Under the pieces are notes generated by a model, which saw only the letters and a list, made by a program, of their open reading frames with translations, did not search any database and was not told the DNA's origin. From Planctomycetales bacterium (lineage in GTDB: Bacteria; Planctomycetota; SBBH01): 27,509 bases of DNA. Positions within the stretch are counted from its first letter, which is position 1. Each line of letters opens with the position of its first letter. The position numbers and the translations under genes are program-made. The DNA is taken from the NCBI GenBank assembly GCA_005239795.1, contig SBBH01000208.1:1-27509 (forward strand), in the 5' to 3' direction. Positions 8,232 through 17,710 of this stretch are shown here, piece after piece.

Positions 8232-8385
8232 GAATCTGTTCAGAATGTCGGATGTGGGGATTCGGGAGACTGATTAGATGCTTCGGGACACGGGTTTCGT
8301 CCGTTGCTGTTGTCACCCGAGTGTCTTCGGATGCCGCCAACCACAGCCGCTGATCGGGCCGCGAGCGGATTTTGCCGGACAGAAT
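8232..8385. other. Short intergenic region after the radical SAM gene
   Basis: This 154-bp region separates the radical SAM stop from the S23 remnant. I see no terminator with a T-run, no clear promoter and no supported small gene. Confidence 0.4.
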
Positions 8386-9453
8386 CTAAAGCATTCCTTC
8401 CGGCGGATGCGCCGGACAGACGCCGTCATTCTTGAGGAGCTCCTCGTACAGGGCGCTTCGCATCCGGGTGTTCTCGCACTGGGTTGAGCGTCCCGGCTCG
8501 AAGATGGTGCCGTTTTCCATGTACGCCTTGCCGATGCAGGAGTTGCACCGGGAGCGGTAGTCGCAGGAGAAGCAGCTCCCGAAATCGGCGGCCGTGAGCG
8601 ACCTCAAGGTTTTGAAGACGGGGGAGTCGTTCCAGATGGCCTCGAGCGAATCCTGGCGGACATTTCCGGCCGGGAACTCCATGGTCAAGCAGGGGAGGAC
8701 ATCCCCGTACGGGTTGACGGTGCACGTGCTCCAGGCGACGCCGCAACGGATCCCGCGCTCAGAAGGGGAAGGGCGCGGCGCCGTCAGATCTGGAAGCTTC
8801 GTCTGGCCGAGGTTAATTTGCGTGATGCGCCGGACGCTTTCATTGTCTGCCTGCAATGTCAAGGGGTCGCGCGTGCCGTCGGTGCGCGTGGTGAGGATGG
8901 GGAAAAGGCGGTGGTAGATCCCTTTGGTCCGGCAGATTTCCAGCATCGCCGGGACTTCCATATGGTTGAAGTGCGTCACGACGATGCGGAAGATCGTGAT
9001 GACGCCGGCCGCCAGGAGCGCGTCCGCCCCCGCCATCGTCTTCTCCCAGGAGCCCGTTTGCTTTGTCATCCGGTCGTGCGTGGGGCCGGCCGCGCCGTAG
9101 AAGCTGATGGCGACCGACATCACGGCGAGTTTCTTGAGTTCCCGCGCCGTGGCGGGGTCGATGAAGTGGGCGTTCGAGGCAACCGTGACATTCATCCCCC
9201 GGCGGCGGGCGTGCTCGGCGATCTCGAGGAAATCCGCGCGGCTGAAGGCCTCCCCGCCCGTGAAGTAGACGCTGAAGGTCCCGAGCGAACGCAATTGGTC
9301 CAGGACGTCCTTCGCCTCCTGGGTCGAGAACTCTTGGCGGTCGGGCTCCTCGACACGGTAGCAGTGGAGGCAGGCCAGGTTGCAACGCTTGGTGATCTCG
9401 AATGTCGCGGCGAAGATGACAGGTTTTCTGGCGGCGGTTTTGACGAGAGGCAT
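8386..9453 (-). CDS. Radical SAM / SPASM domain protein, candidate peptide-modifying enzyme
   Basis: This 355-aa protein has the radical SAM [4Fe-4S] motif CNLACLHC (C24, C28, C31), followed by YFTGGEAFSRADF, which matches the SAM-binding GGE segment. The C-terminal third is a SPASM domain with the expected cysteine pattern: CGVAWSTC, NPYGDVLPC, then CFSCDYRSRCNSC and a final Cys near CENTR. SPASM enzymes bind extra Fe-S clusters and usually modify ribosomal peptides or proteins. The gene starts 7 nt after the stop of a 57-aa Cys-containing peptide on the same strand, which is the normal arrangement of a RiPP maturase and its precursor. The Shine-Dalgarno is weak, so translation is probably coupled to the peptide gene. 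It could instead be an anaerobic sulfatase-maturase-like or heme-pathway SPASM enzyme, but no such substrate gene is nearby. Confidence 0.9.
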   Translation of the reverse strand: MPLVKTAARKPVIFAATFEITKRCNLACLHCYRVEEPDRQEFSTQEAKDVLDQLRSLGTFSVYFTGGEAFSRADFLEIAEHARRRGMNVTVASNAHFIDPATARELKKLAVMSVAISFYGAAGPTHDRMTKQTGSWEKTMAGADALLAAGVITIFRIVVTHFNHMEVPAMLEICRTKGIYHRLFPILTTRTDGTRDPLTLQADNESVRRITQINLGQTKLPDLTAPRPSPSERGIRCGVAWSTCTVNPYGDVLPCLTMEFPAGNVRQDSLEAIWNDSPVFKTLRSLTAADFGSCFSCDYRSRCNSCIGKAYMENGTIFEPGRSTQCENTRMRSALYEELLKNDGVCPAHPPEGML

Positions 9454-9460
9454 CAGGAGC

Positions 9461-9634
9461 CTAGCTGGCGTTCGAGGGGAGGGCGTCGCAGGTCGGGTGA
9501 TCCTCGGTGAAGCTGGTTCCGGTGGCCGTCTCGTCGCACTGCGCGCAGTGCGTGGCGCGGGCGAAATTCATGTCGCCGCTCTGGATGTCCGGGGAGAGAT
9601 AGGGCTTCTTCTTTTTCTTGGGCGCGTCGTCCAT
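9461..9634 (-). CDS. 57-aa Cys-containing peptide, candidate RiPP precursor
   Basis: An ATG at 9634 with a very strong AAGGAGG site 5-6 nt upstream opens a 57-codon frame ending in TAG. The peptide has a lysine block (K6-K10), a possible leader with PYLSPDI, a THCAQC segment (C30, C33), a Thr/Ser-rich stretch (TATGTSFT), HPTC (C49) and a C-terminal Ser57. There is no signal peptide or transmembrane segment. It lies 23 nt after the nucleotidyltransferase stop and 7 nt before the radical SAM gene, all on one strand. Size, position and cysteine content fit a precursor for thioether-type crosslinking by the SPASM enzyme. The terminal Ser is notable because an HprK-like kinase is in the same operon. 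The alternative is a small Zn-binding protein using H29/C30/C33/H46/C49. I do not recognise a named family. Confidence 0.72.
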   Translation of the reverse strand: MDDAPKKKKKPYLSPDIQSGDMNFARATHCAQCDETATGTSFTEDHPTCDALPSNAS

Positions 9635-9657
9635 GTTTCCTCCTTGGGATTTAAGGT

Positions 9658-10821
9658 TCAGGGGATTCTAGGCGGTTCGGCATGGAAGGTCAAGGAAGCC
9701 GCCGGCCGTGGATCGCGAAACCACCGCGGCAGGGATCGGATCAACTGTTTCGCTAGGGCCAGAGGGCGCAGGATACGCCGCGCCGCGAGGCTGGATCGCG
9801 AAGCAGGGGAGAGACCATAGCGGCGCGCCAAAAACTGGGCGTCCGGCCAGAGAAGCCGCAGGATCCGCACGGCGCGCGCCGAGGGGGAGCCCCCCTTCCA
9901 ATAGGCTTCGACGAAATGTCCCGCCCCGCGGAATCCCCCGCGATCCCACAGGGCGGCGATCCGTCCCTCCCAGAAGCGGGGGCGCCGGCGCGGCCCGGGC
10001 CCGACAAGCCGTCCGGCATCGGCGCGGCCGACAAGCGGCGCCAGACACGATGCCGCATAGGCGGCGGGAAGCTCGAGGCGCGCGCGGTGCACACGCGCGT
10101 GAAAATCGTCCCAGTTCAGCCGATCCCCTTCCTGATGCAGAAGAAGCGCCAGGTCTGAAAGCCACATCCAGCGCAGGCGGCCTTTGTGCAGGAGAGTCCG
10201 CCAGAGGAGGGCCGTGAGCTCCGCCTCGGGGGGGAGTATGGGGATCCCCCAAGAGGGAAGCGCGCGCCCGCGTTCCTCGACAAGGGGATCTGCCAGCGGT
10301 GGGACTTCCGCGAGGAGATCGACGTTGGAAGGGGTGGGAACCGAGCGGCGCAGGATGATGTCGCCGTGCGCCGCCTGGACGAATCCCATCCCGGTCAGGA
10401 TGGCGTGGGCCTCTTCCCGGCGGCGTGGCGTCACCCAGAGGTCGATGTCCTGCAGGGGACGCAGGCCCGGGTCCGAATAGAGCCTGACGAGCGCCGTTCC
10501 GTAGATGAATCGGCAGGGGATCCGGGCCCTAGATAGATGTTCGGCGATGCTCCGCGCGTCGGCCAGGGCAGAGAGCGTCCGGGCGCGTTGGGTCTCGATC
10601 GCGGGGGTCGGCGCCGCATGGAGAAGAGGAGCCGCCTCTGGGGCCGTGAGGATCAGAGGCCAGATCCCTTCCCCCTGCGCGCGTCTCGTGATCCGCTCGC
10701 GTTCGAAAAAACTCCACTCGGTGGGAGCCGTCCGGATACCCAAGGACCCGGCGATCCCCCGGAGTCCGCACGAGGCAAGTCGCCGGATCAAATCGTCGGC
10801 AGGCGGTCGATGGCGTTCCAT
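9658..10821 (-). CDS. Uncharacterised nucleotidyltransferase (NTP_transf_5-like)
   Basis: This 387-aa protein contains the pol-beta-like nucleotidyltransferase core: YGTALVRLY (G108) followed by DIDLWV with the metal-binding pair D125/D127, then a segment SNVDLLAEV that may supply the third carboxylate. The C-terminal half is Arg-rich and helical. This matches the family of uncharacterised nucleotidyltransferases that accompany HprK-related kinases and PqqD-type proteins in peptide and surface-polysaccharide clusters. The ATG has a good GGAGG site and lies inside the last 34 bp of the HprK-like gene, so the two are translated together. The substrate is unknown; transfer of a nucleotidyl group to a phosphorylated or hydroxyl side chain of the neighbouring peptide is an inference only. 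Confidence 0.82.
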   Translation of the reverse strand: MERHRPPADDLIRRLASCGLRGIAGSLGIRTAPTEWSFFERERITRRAQGEGIWPLILTAPEAAPLLHAAPTPAIETQRARTLSALADARSIAEHLSRARIPCRFIYGTALVRLYSDPGLRPLQDIDLWVTPRRREEAHAILTGMGFVQAAHGDIILRRSVPTPSNVDLLAEVPPLADPLVEERGRALPSWGIPILPPEAELTALLWRTLLHKGRLRWMWLSDLALLLHQEGDRLNWDDFHARVHRARLELPAAYAASCLAPLVGRADAGRLVGPGPRRRPRFWEGRIAALWDRGGFRGAGHFVEAYWKGGSPSARAVRILRLLWPDAQFLARRYGLSPASRSSLAARRILRPLALAKQLIRSLPRWFRDPRPAASLTFHAEPPRIP

Positions 10822-11351
10822 AGATCCTCCGGCGGCGTCGACAGGGAGAATCCGAGAACATAGGTCGGAAGGCGCGAGGCCGCACCGACGGCGCTCAAGA
10901 GGAGCCTCCGCGCATGATTTTCCTCCCAGGTGGATGGATAGAGTTCCCGCATCAGGGTCGCGGCGAAGGCGGCACTTGCGAGGGGGCGGATTTTAAGGGC
11001 TGGGTGCTTCTCCAGGACGAACCCGGCGGCCAAGGGGGCTCCTTGGGGGAATCTCAGGACGGGACAACACGGAGGAGCTCCCAGGCTCAACGCGCCCGAC
11101 GTCCCGAGGATCAGATGTTCGTCGGAAAGGCAATCGGCATGCCGGCCCGAGAGGCCCGCCAGCGTCGATTTCCCGCCGCCTGAACGGGCGAGAAAAAGGT
11201 AGGCCTGTCCCTGGCGGACCAGGCCGCAGCCGTGCAGCGTCAGGGTTCCCCGATTTTCGAGATCCCGTTGTTCTTCTTTGGAAATAAGACGAAGCGGCGT
11301 CCTTTTGGGTGGAGTGACGACGCCCGATTGTGTCGGAGTTGGCATGGACAT
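10788..11351 (-). CDS. HprK-related kinase (P-loop domain only)
   Basis: From the ATG at 11351 this 187-aa protein has a P-loop ARSGGGKST (K61, S62) and a downstream CLSDEHLIL that corresponds to the Walker B-like VxDD region of HPr kinase. Classical HprK proteins are about 310 aa with an N-terminal substrate domain; this one keeps only the kinase domain. Short HprK-related kinases occur with nucleotidyltransferases in lasso-peptide and other RiPP loci; one studied example phosphorylates a C-terminal serine of a lasso peptide. The frame stays open upstream through the tRNA-Leu gene, but that part is tRNA sequence and not protein. AGGAAAA and a TAGAAT box precede the ATG at 11351. It is the first gene of the operon ending in the radical SAM enzyme. 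Confidence 0.8.
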   Translation of the reverse strand: MSMPTPTQSGVVTPPKRTPLRLISKEEQRDLENRGTLTLHGCGLVRQGQAYLFLARSGGGKSTLAGLSGRHADCLSDEHLILGTSGALSLGAPPCCPVLRFPQGAPLAAGFVLEKHPALKIRPLASAAFAATLMRELYPSTWEENHARRLLLSAVGAASRLPTYVLGFSLSTPPEDLWNAIDRLPTI

Positions 11352-11394
11352 TGGGATTTTCCTGATTCTAACACAGGTGTTTACTCGTTCGTTT

Positions 11395-11429
11395 GGTGTT
11401 TGCCGTTTTGGATTTTGGTGTTTCCTGTT
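11395..11429 (+). repeat. Degenerate heptameric repeat in the hprK leader
   Basis: Five 7-nt units in register with a GTTT-type core (for example GGTGTTT, GCCGTTT) occupy the AT-richer DNA between the tRNA and the HprK-like gene. The tract runs into the palindrome at 11425-11452. Confidence 0.45.
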
Positions 11430-11452
11430 TTCGCGCCTTAGCGCGAAAACAG
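11425..11452. repeat. Perfect 12-bp palindrome abutting the tRNA 3' end
   Basis: CTGTTTTCGCGC, a CTTA loop, and GCGCGAAAACAG form a perfect hairpin. Its outer edge is exactly next to the last tRNA base (11453). No T-run follows on the minus strand, so it is not a classical terminator; it may direct 3' processing or pausing between the tRNA and the hprK operon. Confidence 0.8.
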
Positions 11453-11534
11453 TGCGAGGGGGGGGAGTTGAACCCCCACGGGTTTCCCCACGGGATCCTA
11501 AATCCCGCGCGTCTGCCAGTTCCGCCACCCCCGC
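11453..11534 (-). tRNA. tRNA-Leu (anticodon UAG)
   Basis: The gene reads GCGGGGG at its 5' acceptor, pairing with CCCTCGC at the 3' end (one G-U), with discriminator A. The anticodon stem CGGGA/TCCCG encloses TTTAGGA, giving anticodon UAG. A long variable arm (TGGGGAAACCCG) and a T arm GGGGG-TTCAACT-CCCCC confirm a class II leucine tRNA. The terminal CCA is not encoded. Confidence 0.95.
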
Positions 11535-11542
11535 TAAGAAGA

Positions 11543-11619
11543 AGTCATGAGACGTGAGTCATGGGTCATGAGTTGTGCGCCGGGAAACATTCATGACGCG
11601 TGTCCCATGACTTGTGACG
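11543..11619. repeat. Facing arrays of heptameric repeats
   Basis: Five 7-nt units on the plus strand (11543-11577; AGTCATG appears twice) face four units of the same family in inverse orientation (11592-11619; AGTCATG on the minus strand). Together they form an imperfect long hairpin between ilvE and the tRNA-Leu gene. Confidence 0.7.
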
Positions 11620-11630
11620 ATCAGCGCGTT

Positions 11631-12596
11631 TTATAGGGATGCCACCGGCGTGCACCAGTCCTTGTGCGCCGGATCGCCGCCCCGCGTGGCGCGGGCCAGG
11701 GCCCTCTGCAGGGTCTGCGTCAGGACGCCGGGCTTCCCGGAGCCGATGGTGCGTCGGTCGATCATACGGACAGGGGTCACCTCGGCTGCCGTCCCGGTGA
11801 GGAACACTTCGTCGGCGTTGTAGAGTTGGTCTACGGTCGCCGGCCCTTGAGCAACGTCGATCCGCAACTCGCGCGCCAGGGCGATGACGCTTTCGCGCGT
11901 GATCCCTTCGAGGGCGGCGGCGTTGTCGACGGCATGGAGGACGCCGCGCTTGGCGTAGAAGACATTTTCGCCGGATCCCTCGGCCACGAACCCCCGCGCA
12001 TCCAGAAGCAGGGCCTCTTCGAACCCTCCGAGGACCGCCTCGGCCTTTGCCAGGACCGAATTGGCGTAGCTTCCGGTGACCTTGGCCTTCGTCGGGAGGG
12101 CATTGACGGCGTTCTTCATCCAGTGTGAGGTCGCCAAACGGATCCCTTTGTCAAGCCCTCCCTTGCCCAGATAGGCCCCCCATTCCCAGACGGCGATCGT
12201 CAGATGCACCTTGTTGGCCAGGGGGTTCACGCCAAAGGCGCCGAGCCCCCGGTAATACAGGGGGCGCACGTAGCAGGAGCCGAAGTGGTTGGCGCGGATT
12301 GTCGCGGCGATCCCCTTCGTGATCTGGGCCTCTGTGTAGGGAGGATCGATCAGCATGCAGCGGGCCGAGCGCTGAAGGCGTGCGATATGCTCGCGCAGGC
12401 GGAAAACAGCCGACCCCGCAGGCGTCTCGTAGCAGCGGATCCCCTCGAAGACGCCGCTCCCGTAATGGAGGGTATGCGACATCACATGGACGGTGGCCTT
12501 GGCCCAGGGGACCATCTTTCCGTCCATCCAGACGACGCGCGGGGACGCCACCGGCGGCGATTGTACGGCCGCCGGCGCACCAGACAAGGAAAGCAT
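11631..12596 (-). CDS. ilvE: Branched-chain amino acid aminotransferase
   Basis: This is a 321-aa fold-type IV PLP aminotransferase that exchanges the amino group between glutamate and branched-chain 2-oxoacids, the last step of Leu/Ile/Val synthesis. Diagnostic segments are VWMDGKMVPW, HVMSHTLHYGSGVFEGIRCY, KVTGSYANSVLAKAEA (with the PLP lysine at its start), EGSGENVF and GITRESVIALARE, then FLTGTAAEVTPV. The ATG at 12596 shares its A with the TGA stop of the upstream channel gene (TGATG), so the two are translationally coupled. Length and motifs fit the IlvE group; the D-amino-acid transferase and aminodeoxychorismate lyase relatives lack this combination. Confidence 0.93.
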   Translation of the reverse strand: MLSLSGAPAAVQSPPVASPRVVWMDGKMVPWAKATVHVMSHTLHYGSGVFEGIRCYETPAGSAVFRLREHIARLQRSARCMLIDPPYTEAQITKGIAATIRANHFGSCYVRPLYYRGLGAFGVNPLANKVHLTIAVWEWGAYLGKGGLDKGIRLATSHWMKNAVNALPTKAKVTGSYANSVLAKAEAVLGGFEEALLLDARGFVAEGSGENVFYAKRGVLHAVDNAAALEGITRESVIALARELRIDVAQGPATVDQLYNADEVFLTGTAAEVTPVRMIDRRTIGSGKPGVLTQTLQRALARATRGGDPAHKDWCTPVASL

Positions 12597-14653
12597 CAGG
12601 ACGCCAGGGCCTTGCGGATCTGGGCGGGATTTCCCAGGACGACGAGCATGGCATCCGCGTCGAGGGGTTCCTGGGGCTTCGGCGTGTGCTGGATGCGGGC
12701 GGTTCCGGCAACCTCCTCGGTCGCCAGCACCATGACGCTGAACCTTCCCGGCAGGTCGAGCTCGGCCAAGGTTTTTCCGATCCATCCCGGCGGGACGCTC
12801 ACCGTCTCGATGCGGTACTCCACGAGGAGCGGATCGGCCCGGCGATCCATGGGCACGACGGAAGAGGCGACGAAACTGCGCCGCTGGAGGATCTCGCGGT
12901 TGTAGAGGTTGAGAATGTCGCTTTTCGAAACGGTCCCGATGAGCTTGCGCTCGGCCGCCCCCTCGATGACGGGAAGGCGTTCGCAGTCCTGGGCCAGGAA
13001 GCGGTCGAGGATCTGGGAGAGTCTGTCGTCGGGGGAGGCCGTGGCGAAATCCCGCTGGATGAGGTCTTCGGCGATCAGGAAACGCATTTCGTCGCCGGCG
13101 TGGTAGATCGCCTTGAAATCGTGCAGGCGGATCGCCCCCACGAAACGCCCCGCGGCGTCAGCCACATAGAGGTGCTTGTGGGTGGAGTTCATGAAGGAGT
13201 CGGCGATGTCGGCGAAATGGGCTGTGGGGAGAACCGCCTCGCGCTCGTCCAAGGGGCGCATCACGTCGCGCACGAGGGTCGCGCTCAGAAGGTGCGCCTC
13301 GGGGATCTTGGACGTGCGGATCCCCTGGCGGCTCAAGGGCTCCGTGTAGATCGAGTCGGCGTGCAGGGTTTTGGAGATGAGGCTCGCGACGCTCGCGGAG
13401 ATCATGAGGGGGAGCACCGCGTCGTAGTCGAGCGTCATCTCGAAGAGGACGAAGATGGCCGTCAGCGGCGCGTGGGTGGTCCCCGCCAGGACCGCCCCCA
13501 TCCCCACCAGGGCATACTCCACAGGGGTGGCATGAGGCCAGGGCCAGATTTTAGCGAAGACCGAACCCAGGATTCCGCCGGAGCAGGCCCCGAGGAGCAG
13601 GGTTGGCGTAAAGACGCCTCCGGGCGCCCCCCCGCCCACCATGCAGGCGGTCGCCAGCGGTTTTAGGAGGAAAAGTACCAGGAGGATCTTCCAGCCGAAC
13701 GTCTGATCTGTGATCGCCCGGATCGTGTCGGATCCGTTTCCCCAGACTTGCGGACACCAGATGCCGATGGCTCCCACCAGGAGGCCCGCCAGGGGAAGAC
13801 GGATCCAGAGCGGGGGGACCGCCTTCTTGAAAATCTTGTCGATCCGCCAGAGCGTCTTCATGAAGAGGGGGGCCACCGCTCCGGCGAAGACTCCCAGGAA
13901 AATGTACAGGGGAAGTTCCGACGGGAAGAAATCGAACTGTTTCACGGCGAAGAGCGGTTCGGAGCCGAAGGAGAAGCGTGCCACGAGGGTGGCCATGACC
14001 GACGAAAGGACCAGGGGGCCGAAGAGCTCCGGCGCGAAATTTCCGAAGACCACCTCCATGACAAAGAGCGCCGATCCGATCGTCGTGTGGAAAGCCATGG
14101 AGAGTCCGGCGGCCACGCCGCATCCGGTGAGGATCCGCAGGCGCGCTGGGGAGAAGTTCCCGAATTGACCGATCTTGGAGGCGACCATGGCGCCGAGCAA
14201 GGCCACGGGGCCCTCGCGCCCGATCGACCCGCCGCTGGTGATCGCGAAGAGCGACGCGATCACTTTGAGGAGGCTCGGGCGCATCGGGATCTTGCCGTCG
14301 GTGATGGCGACGGCCTCCAAGACGTCGGCCGGCCCCCGCAAGGTCTGCTTGCGAAAGCCGAGGAGCAGGAGAGCCGCCAGTGCCGCTCCCGCGGCGGGCA
14401 GGACGAGCCGCATCTGCCAGGAGAGGTCCGCTTCGGGGGAGCTCAAGGAAATGCCGGCGGGGATGTCGCCGGCGATCGAGGAGGCGACGGCGGAAAAGCT
14501 TTTGAAGAGAAGGTTATAAACGAGCCCCACCAAACCCGCCGCCAAGCCGCAGATGCCCGCCCAAAGGAGCGTCGTCGTGGGATCGACCGGGTCGAGAAAG
14601 AGCCGCTGGAACAGGCTCTTCCAGAGGGGTTTGCGCGGCTGGGGATCCGTCAC
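12596..14653 (-). CDS. ClC-family chloride channel/antiporter with CBS pair and RCK-C-like tail
   Basis: This 685-aa protein has about 400 residues of ClC membrane core with SGGSIGREGPVALLG (gating Glu at E147) and GGGAPGGVFTPTLLLGA. The usual first selectivity segment GSGIP is not recognisable; GPADVLEA is at that place. Two CBS domains follow (LVRDVMRPLDER to about 500, then LIQRDFATASPDD to about 590), and a final segment (PPGWIGKTLAELDLPGRF) resembles the RCK/TrkA C-terminal ligand-binding domain. The protein therefore probably moves chloride across the inner membrane under control of nucleotide or other ligands. It starts with GTG 9 bp after the asnB stop and overlaps ilvE at its end. 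Confidence 0.9.
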   Translation of the reverse strand: MTDPQPRKPLWKSLFQRLFLDPVDPTTTLLWAGICGLAAGLVGLVYNLLFKSFSAVASSIAGDIPAGISLSSPEADLSWQMRLVLPAAGAALAALLLLGFRKQTLRGPADVLEAVAITDGKIPMRPSLLKVIASLFAITSGGSIGREGPVALLGAMVASKIGQFGNFSPARLRILTGCGVAAGLSMAFHTTIGSALFVMEVVFGNFAPELFGPLVLSSVMATLVARFSFGSEPLFAVKQFDFFPSELPLYIFLGVFAGAVAPLFMKTLWRIDKIFKKAVPPLWIRLPLAGLLVGAIGIWCPQVWGNGSDTIRAITDQTFGWKILLVLFLLKPLATACMVGGGAPGGVFTPTLLLGACSGGILGSVFAKIWPWPHATPVEYALVGMGAVLAGTTHAPLTAIFVLFEMTLDYDAVLPLMISASVASLISKTLHADSIYTEPLSRQGIRTSKIPEAHLLSATLVRDVMRPLDEREAVLPTAHFADIADSFMNSTHKHLYVADAAGRFVGAIRLHDFKAIYHAGDEMRFLIAEDLIQRDFATASPDDRLSQILDRFLAQDCERLPVIEGAAERKLIGTVSKSDILNLYNREILQRRSFVASSVVPMDRRADPLLVEYRIETVSVPPGWIGKTLAELDLPGRFSVMVLATEEVAGTARIQHTPKPQEPLDADAMLVVLGNPAQIRKALAS

Positions 14654-14662
14654 GCGCCGATT

Positions 14663-16567
<1,905 letters not shown>

Positions 16568-16574
16568 GAGAGGA

Positions 16575-16602
16575 AGTCCTGAGTCTTGAGTCCTGAGTCC
16601 TG
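16575..16602 (+). repeat. Four tandem heptamers, AGTCCTG
   Basis: Four head-to-tail 7-nt units (three AGTCCTG and one AGTCTTG) lie in the 54-bp gap between the glycosyltransferase stop and the asnB start. The unit is close to AGTCATG found at 11543. Confidence 0.9.
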
Positions 16603-16621
16603 TGTTGAAGCATCCAGCATC

Positions 16622-17710
16622 CTAGATTTGGATTCCTTTCCTTTGGAGTAGTTCTTCATACAGGTTCTCATGCTGGCGGACAACGCTGGCCAGGGCATGG
16701 CGCTCGCGGACGGTTCCCGAGGCGCGCCCCGCCCGCTCGCGTGCCTCCTCAGGATGCTCCAGCGTCCAGCGCATCCCCTCGGCGAGTCTTGCGGGATTTT
16801 TCACCGGGACGATGTTACCGCATCCCTCGGGAATGAGTTCGGCGGATCCCCCGGCGTCGGTGGTCACCACAGGGGTCCCGGTGGCCAGCGCCTCGAGGAG
16901 GCTGTTCGAGGATCCCTCGTAGCGCGACGACATGACGAAACAGCGCGCCCGCGTCATTAGGGCCGGGACATCCTCGCGCAGGCCGAGGAACGTGACGTTG
17001 CTCGCGACCCTTAAGCGTCCGGCCAGCGATTCAAGCGCTCGGCGCTCGGGGCCGTCGCCGGCGATTGCGAGGGTCGCGCCGGGCCGGGTCTTGCGGACCT
17101 CAGCAAGCGCCCTAAGGAGCGTGGGGTAGTCTTTCTGTTCATGCAGGCGTCCGGCGGCGAAAAAATCCCATTCCGGTGCAACCGCGCGCACTGGCGCGGC
17201 AGAGAGCATTGGATCAAGAGCGTTCGGAATCACGCGCATCACAGGGGCGGTCACCCCTTTTGTCTGTAGAAAATCGAGCGTTGTCTGGGCGTTGGCGACG
17301 ATGGCGTCGGTCCGGCGCGCCAGCCGCCGATCGAGCCACCAGTGGAGCGGCGTCTTCCAGAGGTCGACGCACCGCTCGCCGATCACGAGAACGGGCACCC
17401 GCGCCGCGATCCCCGCCAGCCGTCCGTAGAAATGCGACGTAAAAAGCCAGGTGTGGAGGATGTGAGGGCGAAGGGCGCAGAGCTCTTTCCGGAGGTGGAA
17501 GAAGGCCATGCGGGAGACTTTGTAATGCTGGCCGATTATGCGGTAATCGATTCCAGATGCCTTCAGGGGCTCTTCCAACGGCCCCGGGCGGCGCAGGCAT
17601 AGGACTGTCGGGGCGAATCGGGATCGATTCAAAGCCGTGGCAATGCGCACAAGCTGGGTTTCCGCGCCTCCCCGGTCCAGCGTCGCGATGAGGTGAACGA
17701 TCCGGATCAC
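16622..17710 (-). CDS. GT4-family glycosyltransferase
   Basis: This 362-aa GT-B enzyme starts at a GTG (17710) that overlaps the methyltransferase stop (GTGA). The N-terminal half shows LDRGGAETQLVRIA, the donor-side half shows FFAAGRLHEQKDYPTLLRAL, IAGDGPER and SSRYEGSSNSLLEALATG, which is the GT4 EX7E region. It should transfer a sugar from a nucleotide-sugar to a lipid-linked oligosaccharide at the cytoplasmic face. It belongs to a four-gene overlapping chain with the flippase. The sugar is unknown. Confidence 0.92.
   Translation of the reverse strand: MIRIVHLIATLDRGGAETQLVRIATALNRSRFAPTVLCLRRPGPLEEPLKASGIDYRIIGQHYKVSRMAFFHLRKELCALRPHILHTWLFTSHFYGRLAGIAARVPVLVIGERCVDLWKTPLHWWLDRRLARRTDAIVANAQTTLDFLQTKGVTAPVMRVIPNALDPMLSAAPVRAVAPEWDFFAAGRLHEQKDYPTLLRALAEVRKTRPGATLAIAGDGPERRALESLAGRLRVASNVTFLGLREDVPALMTRARCFVMSSRYEGSSNSLLEALATGTPVVTTDAGGSAELIPEGCGNIVPVKNPARLAEGMRWTLEHPEEARERAGRASGTVRERHALASVVRQHENLYEELLQRKGIQI

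Noticed and set aside
11352..11528. N-terminal extension of the HprK-like protein through the tRNA region
   Set aside because: The extension is a translation of the tRNA-Leu gene and its downstream hairpin; the ATG at 11351 is the credible start.
12597..12785. Longer ilvE start inside clc
   Set aside because: The extra 63 residues are out-of-frame clc sequence with no family similarity; the ATG at 12596 overlapping the clc stop fits the family N-terminus.
14642..14662. TAGAAT leaderless promoter for clc
   Set aside because: The hexamer overlaps the asnB stop codon and the genes are only 9 bp apart, so coupling within an operon explains the arrangement as well.
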